The translations under genes were made by a program, and so were the position numbers. Below the pieces are notes generated by a model, which saw only the letters and a list, made by a program, of their open reading frames with translations, did no database searches and was not told the origin of the DNA. A DNA stretch of 64,000 bases from Megalonaias nervosa (Eukaryota > Mollusca > Bivalvia > Unionida > Unionidae). The stretch covers positions 58,235 through 122,234 of the forward strand of contig JAECUM010004309.1 of NCBI GenBank assembly GCA_016617855.1, written 5' to 3'. Positions 50,586 to 63,785 of the stretch are shown here, one piece after another (positions within the stretch are counted from its first letter, which is position 1; each line of letters opens with the position of its first letter).

Positions 50586-52853
50586 AGTTGACAGAGGCGA
50601 TCAGAGACGCAAGCTGTATGGTGCATTTCTGGAAGAGTATGTGCTTGTCTCCCACTCCCACCCTGGCAATGTCAACCTTGGACCACAAGGTGCGGGATGT
50701 TCCATTTATTTCAGTTAAGTATCCTTCTACATTTGTGAGTGTGTGTAAGAATAACTTTAAAAAAAAATTCCACACCTTCTCGTCCACACTCCTTGATGCC
50801 ATAGACAGCAATATGGTGTATGTATGTAGTGAAAATGTCACTTACTCTTATGAATAATCGATTAAGTGACAATGGGAAAGTGGATTAAGCATACAACTTG
50901 AACAAATTGGACATATTTTTTTTCTGGACATACTGTTTGCCAATAATATGGATTCTTGCCAGTCCTTAATAACCTGACAGCAGTTCCATAAGTAAAGGCA
51001 GGGAGGCCTGTACTTGCCACAAGCAACATTTTACGATGATACAGTTCTCCGCTATTTTGGTAATAATAATAATGACAACATTTGTAGTCCCAAACATTAT
51101 GATGATCCCCAAATGAACTGTCTGGAATATTTGCATATTTTCTGTTCACATGTCTTTATGTACATGCTGTATATTTATCATTGTGTTTTACCACAATTTG
51201 TAATTCAATTTTCTACATATTTTATTGAAAAATGAGTCTTCAGTTTAAATTTCTAACCATTTCAGCTTTTAGCACCTTCTTTTCTTCCTGGCTACTGCCT
51301 GTGGATATAATCTAGGGGTCAAATCTAAAAATTCATTATATATTTTAAATGTCTTTTATTTATTTGTGATTATTAAAGATCTTCCGTTTAAAATGTATGC
51401 ATCTGCAAATGTCCACCTAACTACGCTCCACGGGAACGGCTGTATCTCCGCTAGTATTGCGTAAGACCAATTTAAGAGTTACTGATTCGATTCTCGTCCA
51501 AGTCAGCCGGTCTGGATTGTGTTTGTGTGAAAGGCACCCAGCTCGCATTTCATCTGCATGTAAAACCAATCCGCCAGCTACGCTTCCTATAATTTGAATT
51601 TGTACTTAGTCGCCTGCTTCCCCTGGTAGCGCGACCTCTGCAATTTATGTTAAGTATATTTCCTCCCGTTTTTTCTCTTATTGAGTCACATATCACTTAA
51701 CTTACCTGTTCACGTAACCGTCACGTAACATCCTTGCGGACATTCTTAGCAAGCATCCTTCAACAACCTGTGATCGGTTCCATGATGCTTTTTCACAACG
51801 GGATATCAAATGTGCCGTGTGCAACTGTTTGGGGTTTCGGTAAAAATAGAACCCAAAATTTTACTCAAGTAACGGTGAATGCGGACAGAGACGGACTGGT
51901 TGTCTATAAGTTTGTAAATTTGTCTATTGTTGAATATATGAATGTATTTAAGTTTTCTTTATTCAAACACAATATAAACTGTCACCACACCACAATAAAC
52001 ATCTTACTATTTAATTTAATGAAAGTATAATGACGGGGCAAGTCGTTGATCATCACGTAACCGGTCGGACAGACGCAAACAAATGTAAAATTTCGCCTAC
52101 TTCTTTTAGGAAATCGAAAACGATTTTGCCCATTGTTGAACTTTCTTGCAAAGTATAATGAAATAAACACGGTTGTAATTAAGAGAATGCTTGTATGTAT
52201 ATACAGGTGCATCAAATGTGTATAAACACGTCAGCACTTTACGTGCTTCTTACATTGCTAAATAAATTGGCCACCTCAGATGATTGGTTGTCGTATGCCG
52301 AACTTCTTTCATTGGAGAAATCAATAACTTCCTGAGTGTCGTATACTGCTGAAAATAAAACAATGTTTTCTCACCCTCACGTATTACACTGCGATATCCC
52401 TCATAGAGAAAGACTCTTCTGTACGTTTTCTCTCCGTGTTGGATTTGTGACCATTATAAATGCCATACCAACTGCTTATCGGTATCCGTCTATTCTTCAA
52501 CGAACATATATAGATATCCATTAAACCCCAAATCTGTCAAGGCACACCAACTTTGTATCCCATATATACAATAACATCACCTGAGTCGCAACACAGCTAG
52601 CAAGACACAGTTATCGTGTAGATAAGAACAAAATGTAAGCATTCTAATAAAGCGAATAAAATACGCACAGTTGTACGTTATCAATAGTTTATGCAGCGTT
52701 GACAGCATACACAGAACTGAGCTGTTCTTGTGACATTTAATCTGAATATCGGCACAGTGTTCGAGTTAAACACACAAGGAACTGCACTTTGTAAGCATAG
52801 TTGTTGCTGTTACTCTTTTATTGTTGATGTTGTTACTGAAAATGACACCGATA

Positions 52854-52890
<37 letters not shown>

Positions 52891-53439
52891 TATACGGATG
52901 CTTAGGGATCAGTTATATTTTTTATTGTGTATCTGCAAGTCTGTGTCCGTCAATCAGACTTTACTCCGTGTAACCTGAACTCCGCCTACTTTAATAAAGA
53001 GAACAACGATCATAACAGATATGATGTGTCATTAATTTAAGTGCATAACTTTGATGACTTCGGTTCTCTTTCCCAGGTTCGGAGGGGTCCATTAAAATGG
53101 GCACAGCTTTCAGTACCCAAAAAGACTATCGTTTGTATCCATCTTGAACTTTCCTAAATAGATTACCTGTAGATAGCGATCACCTGCTGAATGTCTGTTG
53201 TTATTTTTCGGTACCTTAGTCATTCGTGTCTTATATATAGTGAATGTGGATTCTGTTGCATAGGCATGTATTTTATTACTTATCTAAACTAATCACCTGT
53301 TTATAATAAAACATCATCTCACCTGACTAAAATCTACATTGATACCCAACACAGTTTATTTCCTTCTTCTCTGCTATCTTTTATCTGCCAGACCGGCTAT
53401 TGAAAGTGATATAAGTTTTTAATGTTATTTTTAAGTACA
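50586..53439. other. Host non-coding DNA
   Basis: No gene recognised. A weak tRNA-like region at about 51425-51600 (GTTACTGATTCGATTCTCGT) may be an old SINE. An (ATT)n microsatellite lies at 52854-52890. Confidence 0.55.
52854..52890. repeat. (ATT)n microsatellite
   Basis: About twelve ATT units. Confidence 0.95.
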
Positions 53440-56360
53440 GTTCAGGAAATAATCATAGTGGGTTTGGTGCAATAGTCCCTTCCAAAAGCTAGCGTGTATC
53501 TACCGGTTCATTACCAGTTTGATTATTACTCCAACCGTCTTAACCACACTGCAACCTTCAATTTCTACCACACATCGTTTGAACTAGTCCACACCACACT
53601 CACACTGGAACAAAGTTCAATCCATTTTTTCTGCCTCTACCGCCCTCCTCCTAGTAGAAAAAACAAGCTGACTGAATCTCTGTTTTTGGAGCAGTTTCCG
53701 AATCTCCTGGAATATGGAAATTCAATAGGTGGCAACCTGATTATTCTTGGAGATTTCAACTTTCACACTGACTGTCCTGGAAACCCATGCACATCAAAAC
53801 TCTTAGATTCCTTTCATGTTTTCAACCTCAAACAGTCAGTTAGCCGACACCCCCTCCCCCATAAACATGGTCACATTTTAGACTGGATTCTTTATAGACC
53901 TGATGATAATATTCTACAGTCGTCCCTGGTGTCCCACGAACTTGCTTCAGATCACCTCTGCATTATATGCCATCTTGACGTATCTCTAACCCTCCACCTT
54001 TATTTGCTACTAAGAGAAACTTCCGTATGATAAACAGAACCCAACTAATGCATGACATCCAAGCAAACCTAACAACTAGCTTACCTCCTACAGCAGAACA
54101 ACTCGATAATTGCCTGCGTTCATTGCTTGACAAACATGCCCCAGCACCCAAGTGCAGAATATCAATTCAAAAGTGTTCTCCGTGGTATAGCAGTGTTAGG
54201 GACCAACTTCGCGCTGCTAAAAGAGACCGCCGCAAAGCTGAGAGGCTTTGGCTTTCCACCAGACTCACTATTCATAAGCAAATCTATGAAGCCGCTAAGA
54301 AGAATGTCACAAACATAGTCCATGCAGAGAAATCAGTCGACTACAGTACTAAGACCACGGAAAGTTCCAGCTGCAAAGAGCTATTCGAGATTGCTAACAA
54401 GCTAATGTTAAGGAACAAATGTACACCACTTCCAACTAGCTTCTCTCTGGTCGACCTTCCGGACCTGTTTGCAAATTTTTTTCCGTGACAAAGTACAAAC
54501 CATCAGAGATAAACTTGACTACACAGTTTCAACTGACTCGTCGTCACCATAGTTGCGATACAGAATTTCAGCGGCAACCGTTAGCAGCATTTGAACCTGT
54601 CTCTATGGATTTAGTACAATCATGACGAAGAGTGCACCAAAGTCTTGTGAATTTGATCCGATTCCTACATCGCTTCTGCTTGAGTACTTAGATCCAATAT
54701 TGCCTTCACTAACAGATGTTATTAATACCTCTCTCTCATCCGGGGAATTCCCATCATTTTTCAAAACTGCCATTGTAGCCTCTGCTGAAGAAACCAACAC
54801 TCGACCATAACGATTTAAAAAACTACCGCCCAGTTTCTAATCCCCCATTCATGTCAAAAATCTCAGAAAAAGTTGTTCTATCCCAACTTATATTTCATCT
54901 GAATTCAAACAGTCTTTTTAGCAATGTACAGTCTGCATATCGCCCTTGCCACAGTACTGAAACTACTCTTCTGAAAGTAGTCAATGACCTTCTCTCTGCT
55001 TTGGATAGCGGACAGATTACAGTCCTCACTCTCCTTGACTTGTCTGCAGCATTTAACACAATAGACCATGATATATTACTTCACCGTCTCCAGCATGTAT
55101 TTGGCATTCACTATACAGCCTTACTATGGTTCAAGTCCTACTTGGTCAACAGGACACAAATTGTGTCCGCAAATGGAAAACACTCCAGCCCAGTTGACCT
55201 ATGTTTTGGTGTTCCACAGGTGTCTGTTCTTGGACCTGTTCTCTTCATTCTATACACTCAGCCACTCTCAAGTGTCATAGATCATCATCCAGTGTCTCAC
55301 CAATTGTATGCTGATGACACCCAAATATACAAATCTAGCCATCCAACTGAAGTTGAAGCTACCATCCAAGGCGTAGAGAGGTGCATTTCCGATGTGAAAT
55401 CATGGATGACATGTAACAAGCTGCAGATGAATGATGATAAAACTGAAGCCATTCTGATTACAACACAAAGACTTTCTCATTCACATCCTTTACCTCAGAC
55501 AATAAATATCAGCAACACCAACATTAAATTCACGCAGTCAGTACGAAACCTAGGTGTTACTCTCGACAGTACTCTCTCATTGCACCAACATATCATGAAC
55601 ATATGCAAGGCTGCATAACTTGAGCTGAGACGCATCAGCTCCATTCGCAAGTATCTTTCAGTTGATGCCACTAAAACACTTGTGTGTTCCTTTGTACTTT
55701 CAAGACTGGACTATTGTAACTCAATTCTGCCTGGTTCGTCTCAATATCTACTCCAGAAACTCCAAACGTTCAAAACACAGCTTCTCGGATCATCTTTAGA
55801 GTACCACGATATGAGCAGGCCTCTCCCCTGCTCTGTACCCTACACTGGCTATCCATACGATCCAGAATTAAACACAAAATTTGTTCTCTTTGCTACGTTT
55901 CACTGACTGGCTCCAGTCCAACATACCTATCTGACCTCACCCATGTGTACACACCAGCAAGATACTTACGCTCCTCTTCTGATACTCGTATTCTCATTAT
56001 TTCCACTATGAAAATGAAATCATATGGACAACGTTCTTTTGCATACCAGGGCCCATCAACGTGGAACGAATTGCCCACTGAACTTAGACACAAAGACACA
56101 GTGATCTCATTCAAGAGCGCTCTTAAAACTCACCTATTTCAACTGCAAGAACAGACTTAAAGACCTAATAATGTTTCCTTACCTTAAATATTTACAGCAT
56201 GTTTTCTGTTTTCTAATTTCGTGGTGTTTGTTTGTTTTTTTTATAATAATATCATTATATATGTTTTTTAAGTGTTGTCAAATGTTGTCATACGCTTAGA
56301 GCTTCTAAAGATTAAGCGCTATACAAAGTCCTCATTATTATTAATAGTATTATTATTAGA
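53440..56360 (+). mobile_element. CR1/L2-like LINE, 5'-truncated and degenerate
   Basis: The element retains the second half of an APE endonuclease (53494-54030: GDFNFHTD, LDWIL, SDHLCI), a linker (54027-54488) and reverse transcriptase (54851-55618: LLDLSAAFNTIDHDIL, GVPQVSVLGPVLF, YADDTQIY). The style DLSAAF.TIDH and the 3' end AAGCGCTATACAAAGTCC followed by ATT repeats are typical of the CR1/L2/Rex1 group. Frame changes and stops occur near 54490, 54620, 54800, 55620 and 55750. The 5' end is missing, as is common after incomplete reverse transcription. Confidence 0.88.
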
Positions 56361-57144
56361 AGTTTCAAAGAAATATTTATTATTATTCATGGGTCTGCAA
56401 AGATTCTCAGAATTTGAAAAGATCGTGTAGGGATAGCATATGATTTACGCACTTTTTCCACTTATAATCTCATTAATATTTTAGAAACATATCCCAATCA
56501 TTGTATAATTCTGACAAACGCATTTCTTGTAAATTGTAGAAATTATTACATAAAACAACTATTTTAAAGAAAGCTATGAAGAGTTTAGGTCTGATGAATA
56601 ACGTAAGAAAATAAAACAAATCTCTCTCATAACAAATAAAGTGTTAGTATAGGGTATCGTAGATCTAAAGAGAACAAAACAACCTGGGGAAAGACCTACG
56701 GGATTTTCTTGTTCGATAATTCATATAAAATAGCGTTAGTTGTTGATATAACTCATAATGAATACATTTTCAAACATCACGTGTTTCAATATTCCAAACC
56801 TTGTTAAGTGCGAAATTACAACACTGAAGCAGATACATCTATGTTTATGATTAGATGATTGGGTTACATACTTGTGAGATTAAGTACATTCCCCTAACTG
56901 ATTTGTAAACCGTGTAAATAAGATAATTACTATAAACTACAGAAATTCAGTTTTGCTGCGTGGTAGTCATAGCATGGTGATGTAAATTCCCTTGGATCAT
57001 ACTGCTTACCCAGGCGCCTAAAATAACAAAACCATTTTGTGGTGGATTTATAAGCACACAAATTTCCTGTGTCGTGGTAGATAAATACTTAATTTTATTC
57101 TGACTCATTTTTAAACACGTCTGTCTCTCTCACCAAGTGACCGC

Positions 57145-57410
57145 ACCGGTGGCCTAAGAGGTTAGAGCGTCCCCCTCGGATGCGAGAGGTCGCTGGTTCG
57201 AACCTTGTCCGAGTCATATTAATGACCAAAAAATTATACTAAAGTTGTCTCGCCAGTGCTCAGCATGAAGAGGTTAATGTTAAGACTGGTCGGCCTGGTG
57301 TCAGGATAGTGCGACTGGATGGGGCATAATGCTACATGCCTGCGGCCTCATGCCCTTGTGCTAGGCGTCACTATAAACTACCACACTGCAAACATCGTCG
57401 CTATATGACT
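57145..57410 (+). mobile_element. tRNA-derived SINE
   Basis: The head CACCGGTGGCCTAAGAGGTT contains an A box and CGCTGGTTCGAACCTTGTC a B box. The head resembles a tRNA, but the acceptor arms do not pair and a body of about 190 bases follows, so it is a SINE and not a tRNA gene. Confidence 0.75.
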
Positions 57411-58213
57411 GAAAACTTGTTAAGCTATTTTAAAAATCCAAATCACAAACAAACTCTCATCAATGCACCGACTCTTAAAATAATTCGTCATTTCTAAGTA
57501 AATATATTAGAGGTAAATGAAAAAAAAACATACATCAGACTTACCATGTAAAGGATGATCCCCTTTTATACACTGTGAAACGTCTGTTTTTGTATATTTC
57601 TGTTTCTTCGCCAGAGAAACACGTGTAAATGGTTCTTGATATGACTGACTATTGCCACTTAACTGAAGTGAGAGCGTTATCTTCTAAAGTACACTGTTCT
57701 TATGAGTGCGTTACTTTAAAATTAAAGATTTACTCATATCAACTATTTATCATCAACCATTTTTATGTAATGGTTGCAATCACTGATCTACAGATAGGTA
57801 GATAGATAAATAAAAGGTCAATAAATACATATATAGAGATTGGATCAATTAATATTCCTGCGTAAGCGCGTTATTTGTATTTTGCAGATTGCACAAAATG
57901 TATACATCCAAATTTATCTGACATAATTATTTATAATGAGCTAAATTAAATGAAACTGGTTGGTCAGACTTACCAAGAAACGTAAAAACAGGATAAATAG
58001 ATTTGTGTCAATGCGTATAACGGAGAATTTGTGTGAAAATTTGTCTGAAAATACTGTCTCTTTCAATGTAAATGTGTTGAAGATACAATACAGATTGATG
58101 GCCGGGCTCGCAGGATTCTTGTCTCGTTGTAATAAATAAAAATTGATTGCATGTATTTATATAAAATATGCACTTACCCGTATGGAAATTCATACCTAAG
58201 GGAAAAGGTAAAG

Positions 58214-58215
<2 letters not shown>

Positions 58216-58246
<31 letters not shown>

Positions 58247-58250
58247 ATAA

Positions 58251-58306
<56 letters not shown>
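58216..58306. repeat. (AT)n microsatellite
   Basis: An interrupted TA/AT tract of about 90 bases. Confidence 0.97.
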
Positions 58307-58309
<3 letters not shown>

Positions 58310-58755
58310 CGTGTCTTGAAACATTGCTTGTAAAAGCAGACATGCTCCTTCAGCACAGTATCTGCCCTTGAACAATGTCTTTGTTGAAAACAAATTTTGT
58401 GTTTGTATTTCCTGATGCATGCTGATGTTTAAAAGACCAATAGTAAAACAGGTACGTAAAATAAATTATAATTTTTAAAATAAATCAACAACGTTTGCAA
58501 ATTATTATAAATGAATGGCTTGCTTAAAATTCAGTTCAATAAAATTTCTTGTTCACCCTGTTGTTTTATTCGTCATAATAGTTAAAATAACACAAAGTGG
58601 GTCACATATGTAATTTGTGTTGAGGTTGAAAGTAACAATATTTACTATTATTGATTTGTTTTTTGGGGTGTGTTCTTGTTGTTTCAATCGGTACTTTTAA
58701 CTCATTGCCTGTAATCTAATGCCAAGAAAAGAGGAGGCAAATGACTCTCTAAAGA

Positions 58756-58866
58756 CGGATCAAGGCAGCCGACTAGAGCTAGCCTCGGCGGGCATCGAAC
58801 CCGCGCACCATGTATTGTAACCGCGACGATCTATCAACTGAACTTCAGCGACTTCCGCTAATTATT
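58756..58866 (-). mobile_element. tRNA-like SINE head, minus strand
   Basis: On the minus strand, AAGTTCAGTTGATAGATCGT (A box) and GCGGGTTCGATGCCCGC (B box with T-arm stem) are 35-40 bases apart. The 5' half does not fold as a full tRNA, so a SINE or tRNA pseudogene is preferred. Confidence 0.6.
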
Positions 58867-59202
58867 TGAAATGAAAATAAAGGCAAGGACCCAAAATAAT
58901 TCAAATACGATTTCATTTAGATGCAAAGTCATCGAATCTCGATAGACAAGTTAAATATACAGCTCCTTCTGATTTGTTGTCTGCTGCGATATTTTTGAAA
59001 GCAACGCATCTCTCTCTACAGTGTTTTTCAATGATACAAAGTTGCAAACCATGTCAACATCATGCAGTAAATTTCTCGGTTATGTGGTACACATACAGTG
59101 ATGTATTTAATGTTTTGTTGTTGTTGTTGTTTCTTAAACATATTATAATATAATGTTTTAAAATTCGATTATTAGTAACTAAATATGAAAAAAATATCAA
59201 AG

Positions 59203-59203
59203 G

Positions 59204-59234
<31 letters not shown>

Positions 59235-59235
59235 C
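59203..59235. repeat. (CT)n microsatellite
   Basis: About sixteen CT units with one interruption. Confidence 0.95.
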
Positions 59236-61025
59236 AAAAACCCCCAAACTTTTATAAATATTGAATGTGTTGCTGCTAAAATGGCATACAAAGAAAGGGA
59301 TATGCAGACTGAAAACGGATTGAAAGCAACATGCACCTCGATCATAACATGCAATTTTCTTTCCACTTTCACAACATTCTATTTTGTACAGTCCAAACAA
59401 TACTCTACAAAGATCTCATGTTGTGTATCACATGAAATATGTTCTTTAATTTTAACGTTTCTACTTTTTGTACTATTTTTAATTTGTCTTCATTAATTAG
59501 GAAATCACACACCTTACAACAATTAAATACACACTTCAAACCACCAGGTTTGTTGATACCCGATATTTTGGATCTAACTTAAATGTCCCTGATGTTTATG
59601 TTTAAGACTTATATAGCCTCTCTCAAACAGTAAAGTGTAAAGCAAAGAATAAGCGTCATACAAGTCTTGATGATTGTTTTAAATCCGACGTATCTCACCA
59701 TTTGGGACTTATTAATGCTCCCAACCGTATGCCGCAGATTAAAACGATTTTTATATTTCAATCTCAATTTCATTCAAGTATACCATAGTCTCCAGAATAT
59801 CCCCTTTTAAAGTTACTAACTTTAGTATATTAGTATACTTAAGAAGTCTCCACTTTCTTTACTGCTATTAGTTGTAATTTTAAGGGACTGGAAATGGTAG
59901 TGTTTGAGCCTTGGCAAATATTTCTTTCTCCCATCCAGCTACATAAGTGTACATGACCTGGAACAAGCTTTTGCCTTATAGATGTGCCTTCATAAGAGAC
60001 GCAATTTATTTGCTACATTAAATGTATCATTGTTCTTTTCAAAATAACCTTTGAGTAAACTTAAAATTTTCTGATCTGATCGATTTGGATCCATTTTATA
60101 AAGCAACGCTTTCTACAAGTAACCATACTATGATCTTACGCGATCTTAAAATAACCAGAATAAATGTTCAGGTTTATTCATTTCTTCAGAGAATCATGTG
60201 CGTGTTTAAAAGATGAAACCTTGTTTCTGTAATAAGGGTTTAAATAAAATTACCATTCGACAGTAGGGTCAGCCTCACTTGAACAATCTGAACACGAATC
60301 TTGGTGTTGCCCAGTGTTCCACAGGCCCTTAACTTTTCGGTATAAAGATGGATAGATTATATAAGTATGACAGAGACTAGCATATAACTCAATTGGTAGG
60401 CAGGCATACAGTTAGGTTAATAAATTGCAGGATAGATTTGATTTACGAAAAGTACAGACATAGAGGAAGACGCACGGACAAACAATACAGCAGATCGAAA
60501 CAGATTTCGTAATGTGTTTTAGTTGCATAATATTATCTTTGTTAATTTTAGCGCTATATTTATACTCCATCGGTTAATTAACGCCATGAAATTGGCAACA
60601 ATGCTACGAAGATTTTACAAATTTTATATAATGACAACAGATGGAACATCAAACTAATCCAAAGACATGGAAAGTTATGCATTAGAGTTATGGAAGCATA
60701 CAGACTGATATATAACGCCAATATTTATTCAAGACGTCGCGGAATAATTATGAACTTTTTCTGTTGATGTGACCGTAAGCGCAAACCATAAAATATTCGA
60801 ATACAAGGTAATATACTTTATATTTGTCAAAGTGATATATAAGTCAGCTATATACCTGTGACATTCATATGCATGTATTCCCGAAGAGTTCTAAAACTAA
60901 TTCTTTATAGCATCCATTGTTGAAATGATTCATGAGGTATTAAATATACATAGTTCTCTTAAAGATTAATGTCATAAAATTGGATCATATGTGAATGGCG
61001 TAAATCAAAGAGTGAAGGATACTAA

Positions 61026-62771
61026 TTATATAAGCTTGAACATTTTGACTTCATTTGACTTTTCTTCAATTACAAGTATGACGTTATTCTTCTTATTCAA
61101 ACATATGCCAATAGGATTCTTCAGTCTATCATCTTTTGATAGTAACACACCAAGCTGCCTCCCAGCAGGTGTTACTTGGATCACAGTTTGAGATTTTTTA
61201 CCGCAGCAGTATATGATTCCATTCATATCCACAGTGATTCCACATGCATCTTCTAAATCATCACTCTCAAAAGTGTTCAACTCATTCCCGTCCATATCTA
61301 ATGTAACAACTGTACTATTGGCCGTATAATGAATTGACTGTCCGTCAAAGCTCATGCAAAATTTATCAGAAGGCGAGCTGTCGTGATCAGGTACAGGAAT
61401 GTGTTTCAAACTTTCATTTGATTTGTTGTATATAAGAAATGTATCTTGTTTTCCATCATACATGTCTAGAATAATGTTTGGGTGGTAGAAAGCTATTCCA
61501 CTGCAGCTGCCGTTAAAAGAAATACTTCTGAGTTTTGTTAGAGTTCTGGCTACCGACACAAAATCAATTCTCCCTCCACTAGTGGAAACGGCCAGAGTCT
61601 CATTCTCCATGCTGCACACAAACCGGGGTTCATCCTCCATCTTCAGGTATGACACACAATGCTGACATTTGTCAAATAATTTCAGTTTTTTGTTTCGCTT
61701 ATCACACAACACAATACGATCATCAGGAAGGAAAATACCCGAACACAAGTCACAGATTTTAACGTCGTCGTCGATTTTTACGTTCAAAGTTTTAATCGAG
61801 CCTTTTTGACAACGAGGCGACAGCATCAGTGCTCTTTCATATGATATGTCAGGGGATAATCCAGGAATTTTTGAAGTCTTACTGAACACTTGTCCTAATA
61901 AAGTTAACGTTTTAACAACTCCCTCAAAATTCTTGTCGCGTTGAAATTCAAGTGTTACGTCTCTACATTCATTATCCACTGCGTCATATTTTTTCAAGTA
62001 CTTCATAACTTGCTGTGATACTCTCGTAGTTGTCATGAATAATTTTGTGCCATCGTTTGATTTTTTCTCTTTTGATAAAATTATCTCGAATGTTTCTATG
62101 GCAGCTATGGCGCTCTTACATTCCACTATTTGATCTGATATAATCAACTCTTCTTGTTTATACTCTTGCTCCAGAGTTTCTAAAGTTGCCGCCTCCAGTT
62201 TATCTGTTAGGTCTCTAACTTCCTTAGTCAGGTCCTTGATTGCCTGGGTTATTTCCGTCTTGTTGTTCTTGATGGATTCAAGATTGTTTAACCTATTGTC
62301 GAGCAATGTCAAAAACATTTGTCTCAATGAATGCAAATTTTTCAATACTTTATTTGTTTCCGGACTGTTTGTAACATCTTTTGATAGATTTTCAATTAAA
62401 ATCAATCCTTCACAGAGTTTGTGATCTGTGATGGCACACTTACTGCAGCAGAGATCTTTGTCTTCTTGGCAGAAATATGTGTATTTTTTAGTGTGTCTTG
62501 GACGCCGAAACAATCTGTCTTTGGTTTCACTCAAGAACTGATTTTCTGGCATAGACTGAAGTGTAGTAATGTGGTCGTTGCTTATTTTGAACATTTTATG
62601 GTAATCGTGACAAATGTTACAAAGATACTCCGAACAGTTGACACAGAATGCCGAGGCGATAGTAGTATAGTGGGGTACCGTAGCGTCAATGGGAATTAGC
62701 ATTACAGACCCCCCCTGGGCCAGTATAGCGTCAAGAAAGTAGGTCAACACCCTGGGCCTGTATAGCGTCAA
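61026..62771 (-). pseudogene. TRIM-like protein (B-box, coiled coil, NHL-like propeller), cut at the 5' end by a Polinton
   Basis: Host sequence ends at 62663. From there downward the frame encodes the second half of a first B-box (FCVNCSEYLCNICHDYHK), a second B-box (YFCQEDKDLCCSKC...H), a coiled coil (about residues 145-270) and a C-terminal NHL-like beta-propeller (about 345-581). TRIM proteins of this design are often ubiquitin ligases or related scaffolds and are greatly expanded in bivalves. RING and first B-box half are missing. The 36 codons at the start (62771-62664) come from the Polinton terminal repeat, whose sequence happens to supply an ATG in frame. Whether this fusion is expressed is unknown; no internal stop is seen in the rest. 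Confidence 0.8.
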
Positions 62772-62850
62772 TGGAAAATGGAGTAGAGGGACTAGAACAC
62801 CCTGGGCCTGTATAGCGTCAATGGAAATTTGGTAGAGCGGTGACTAGGAG
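62664..62850. repeat. Terminal iteron-like direct repeats (second element)
   Basis: On the minus strand, units starting GACGCTATAC(A/T)GGCCCAGGG recur about four times at spacings of about 37-60 bases, then GACGCTACGGTACCCC closes the end. Confidence 0.8.
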
Positions 62851-62878
62851 ACTGGGGGGTTTGTAGAGCGATAAGCGA

Positions 62879-62946
62879 CAGGTGGCATGACGTCATACTG
62901 GTAACAATGTAGCAAAAAGAGAAGTACTGTGACGTCAGGCTACCTG
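62879..62946. repeat. Terminal foldback with two CRE palindromes (second element)
   Basis: The arms CAGGTGGCATGACGTCA and TGACGTCAGGCTACCTG are inverted copies with two mismatches. Each contains the perfect palindrome TGACGTCA. Homologous to 18925-18998. Confidence 0.85.
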
Positions 62947-63043
62947 AGAGAGGGCTATAGACAAACATGAATCAAGAGCGTTCGTGTTATTTTAGTAGAG
63001 GAAGGGTTTTATATATATTCGTTTAGGGTGGAGATAAAATGAA

Positions 63044-63088
63044 AATTAAGATCTTTTCGAGGCATTGGAAGTGGCCCTGAAAAGGGCC
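63044..63088 (-). terminator. Histone-type 3' stem-loop and downstream element, copy 4
   Basis: On the minus strand: CCCAAA, GGCCCT-TTTC-AGGGCC (63088 to 63073), ACTTCCA, then CTCGAAAAGATC. The stop codon of the coiled-coil gene is 17 bases upstream. Confidence 0.87.
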
Positions 63089-63105
63089 TTTGGGTTCTTC
63101 TTCTT

Positions 63106-63673
63106 TTATCTTCTCCAGTTCTTCCACCATCTCCTGACTTTCTCAATAATTCCTTTCTTCTTTTCTTCTTCGGGCATCCAGTCAGGATGTCCGAGAGCTC
63201 TGAATTTTTGTTGGATTTTCATCCAGTTCTGATTTAGTTTCTCAAACTCTTCTTTCTTTTTTTGGTTTTCTTTGTCCTTTCTTTCTTTCTTCCAAGTTTC
63301 CTTGATCTTCTTTACTTCTTCTTCCAGTACTTTTCTCATTAGGTCTTCCGCTTTCTTGATATTGTCTAAGCCTTTTTTGACAAAAGGCCATTCTGTTAAA
63401 GAGAAGATACCTTCCAAAAAAGATTCCAATTCAACAACAATATCCAAAAATCTCCTTCAAGGTTCCTACTCTCACATATTTCGGATAGTTGAAACCTCTC
63501 AACTTATCTGCTTCTTCCATTATTATCATTTGCAAATGATAACTTGCTGCTTTGAGTCTCGCCATAAAGTCTAGGCTAACTTGAAACCTCCACTTCTTTT
63601 GAAGTTTTTCCACTACATAGACTGCATCTACCATCCAGCACCAACTATCTCTTAACTTGTTGATTAAATCCAT
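63106..63673 (-). pseudogene. Terminal coiled-coil protein, copy 4 (frameshifted)
   Basis: This is the homologue of the gene at 18194. The start ATG is at 63673 (MDLINKLRDSW). The first frame ends at 63431; the rest continues in a second frame from 63447 (SLTEWPFVKKGLDNIKKAEDL) to the stop at 63106, so one frame change lies near 63450. Conserved parts include KYVRVGTLK, the KERK(D/E)KENQKKKEEF coiled coil, GHPDW(M/I)P and the cationic tail KVRRWWKNWRR. The promoter lies directly upstream, without the insertion seen in the left element. Confidence 0.8.
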
Positions 63674-63726
63674 TTTTCTGTTCCTTTTTATTCTGTGTAG
63701 AATGGCGCGAATGACGAACGCTATGC

Positions 63727-63769
63727 GTTTATATACTTCAAGCACGGACGTGAAGGAAAACATGCCTTA
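63727..63769 (-). promoter_or_regulatory. Terminal-gene promoter module, copy 4
   Basis: On the minus strand: GGCATGTTTTCC, TTCACGTCCGTGC, GAAGTATATAAAC. The TATA is about 55 bases before the ATG at 63673. Confidence 0.72.
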
Positions 63770-63785
63770 CACTCACTTCACATAT

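Larger units (their letters stand above)
56361..61025. other. Host non-coding DNA
   Basis: No gene recognised. Contains SINE-like tRNA-derived elements at 57145-57410 and 58756-58866, an (AT)n tract and a (CT)n tract. Confidence 0.6.

Noticed and set aside
57145..57218. tRNA gene
   Set aside because: A and B boxes are present but acceptor arms do not pair and a SINE-like body follows.
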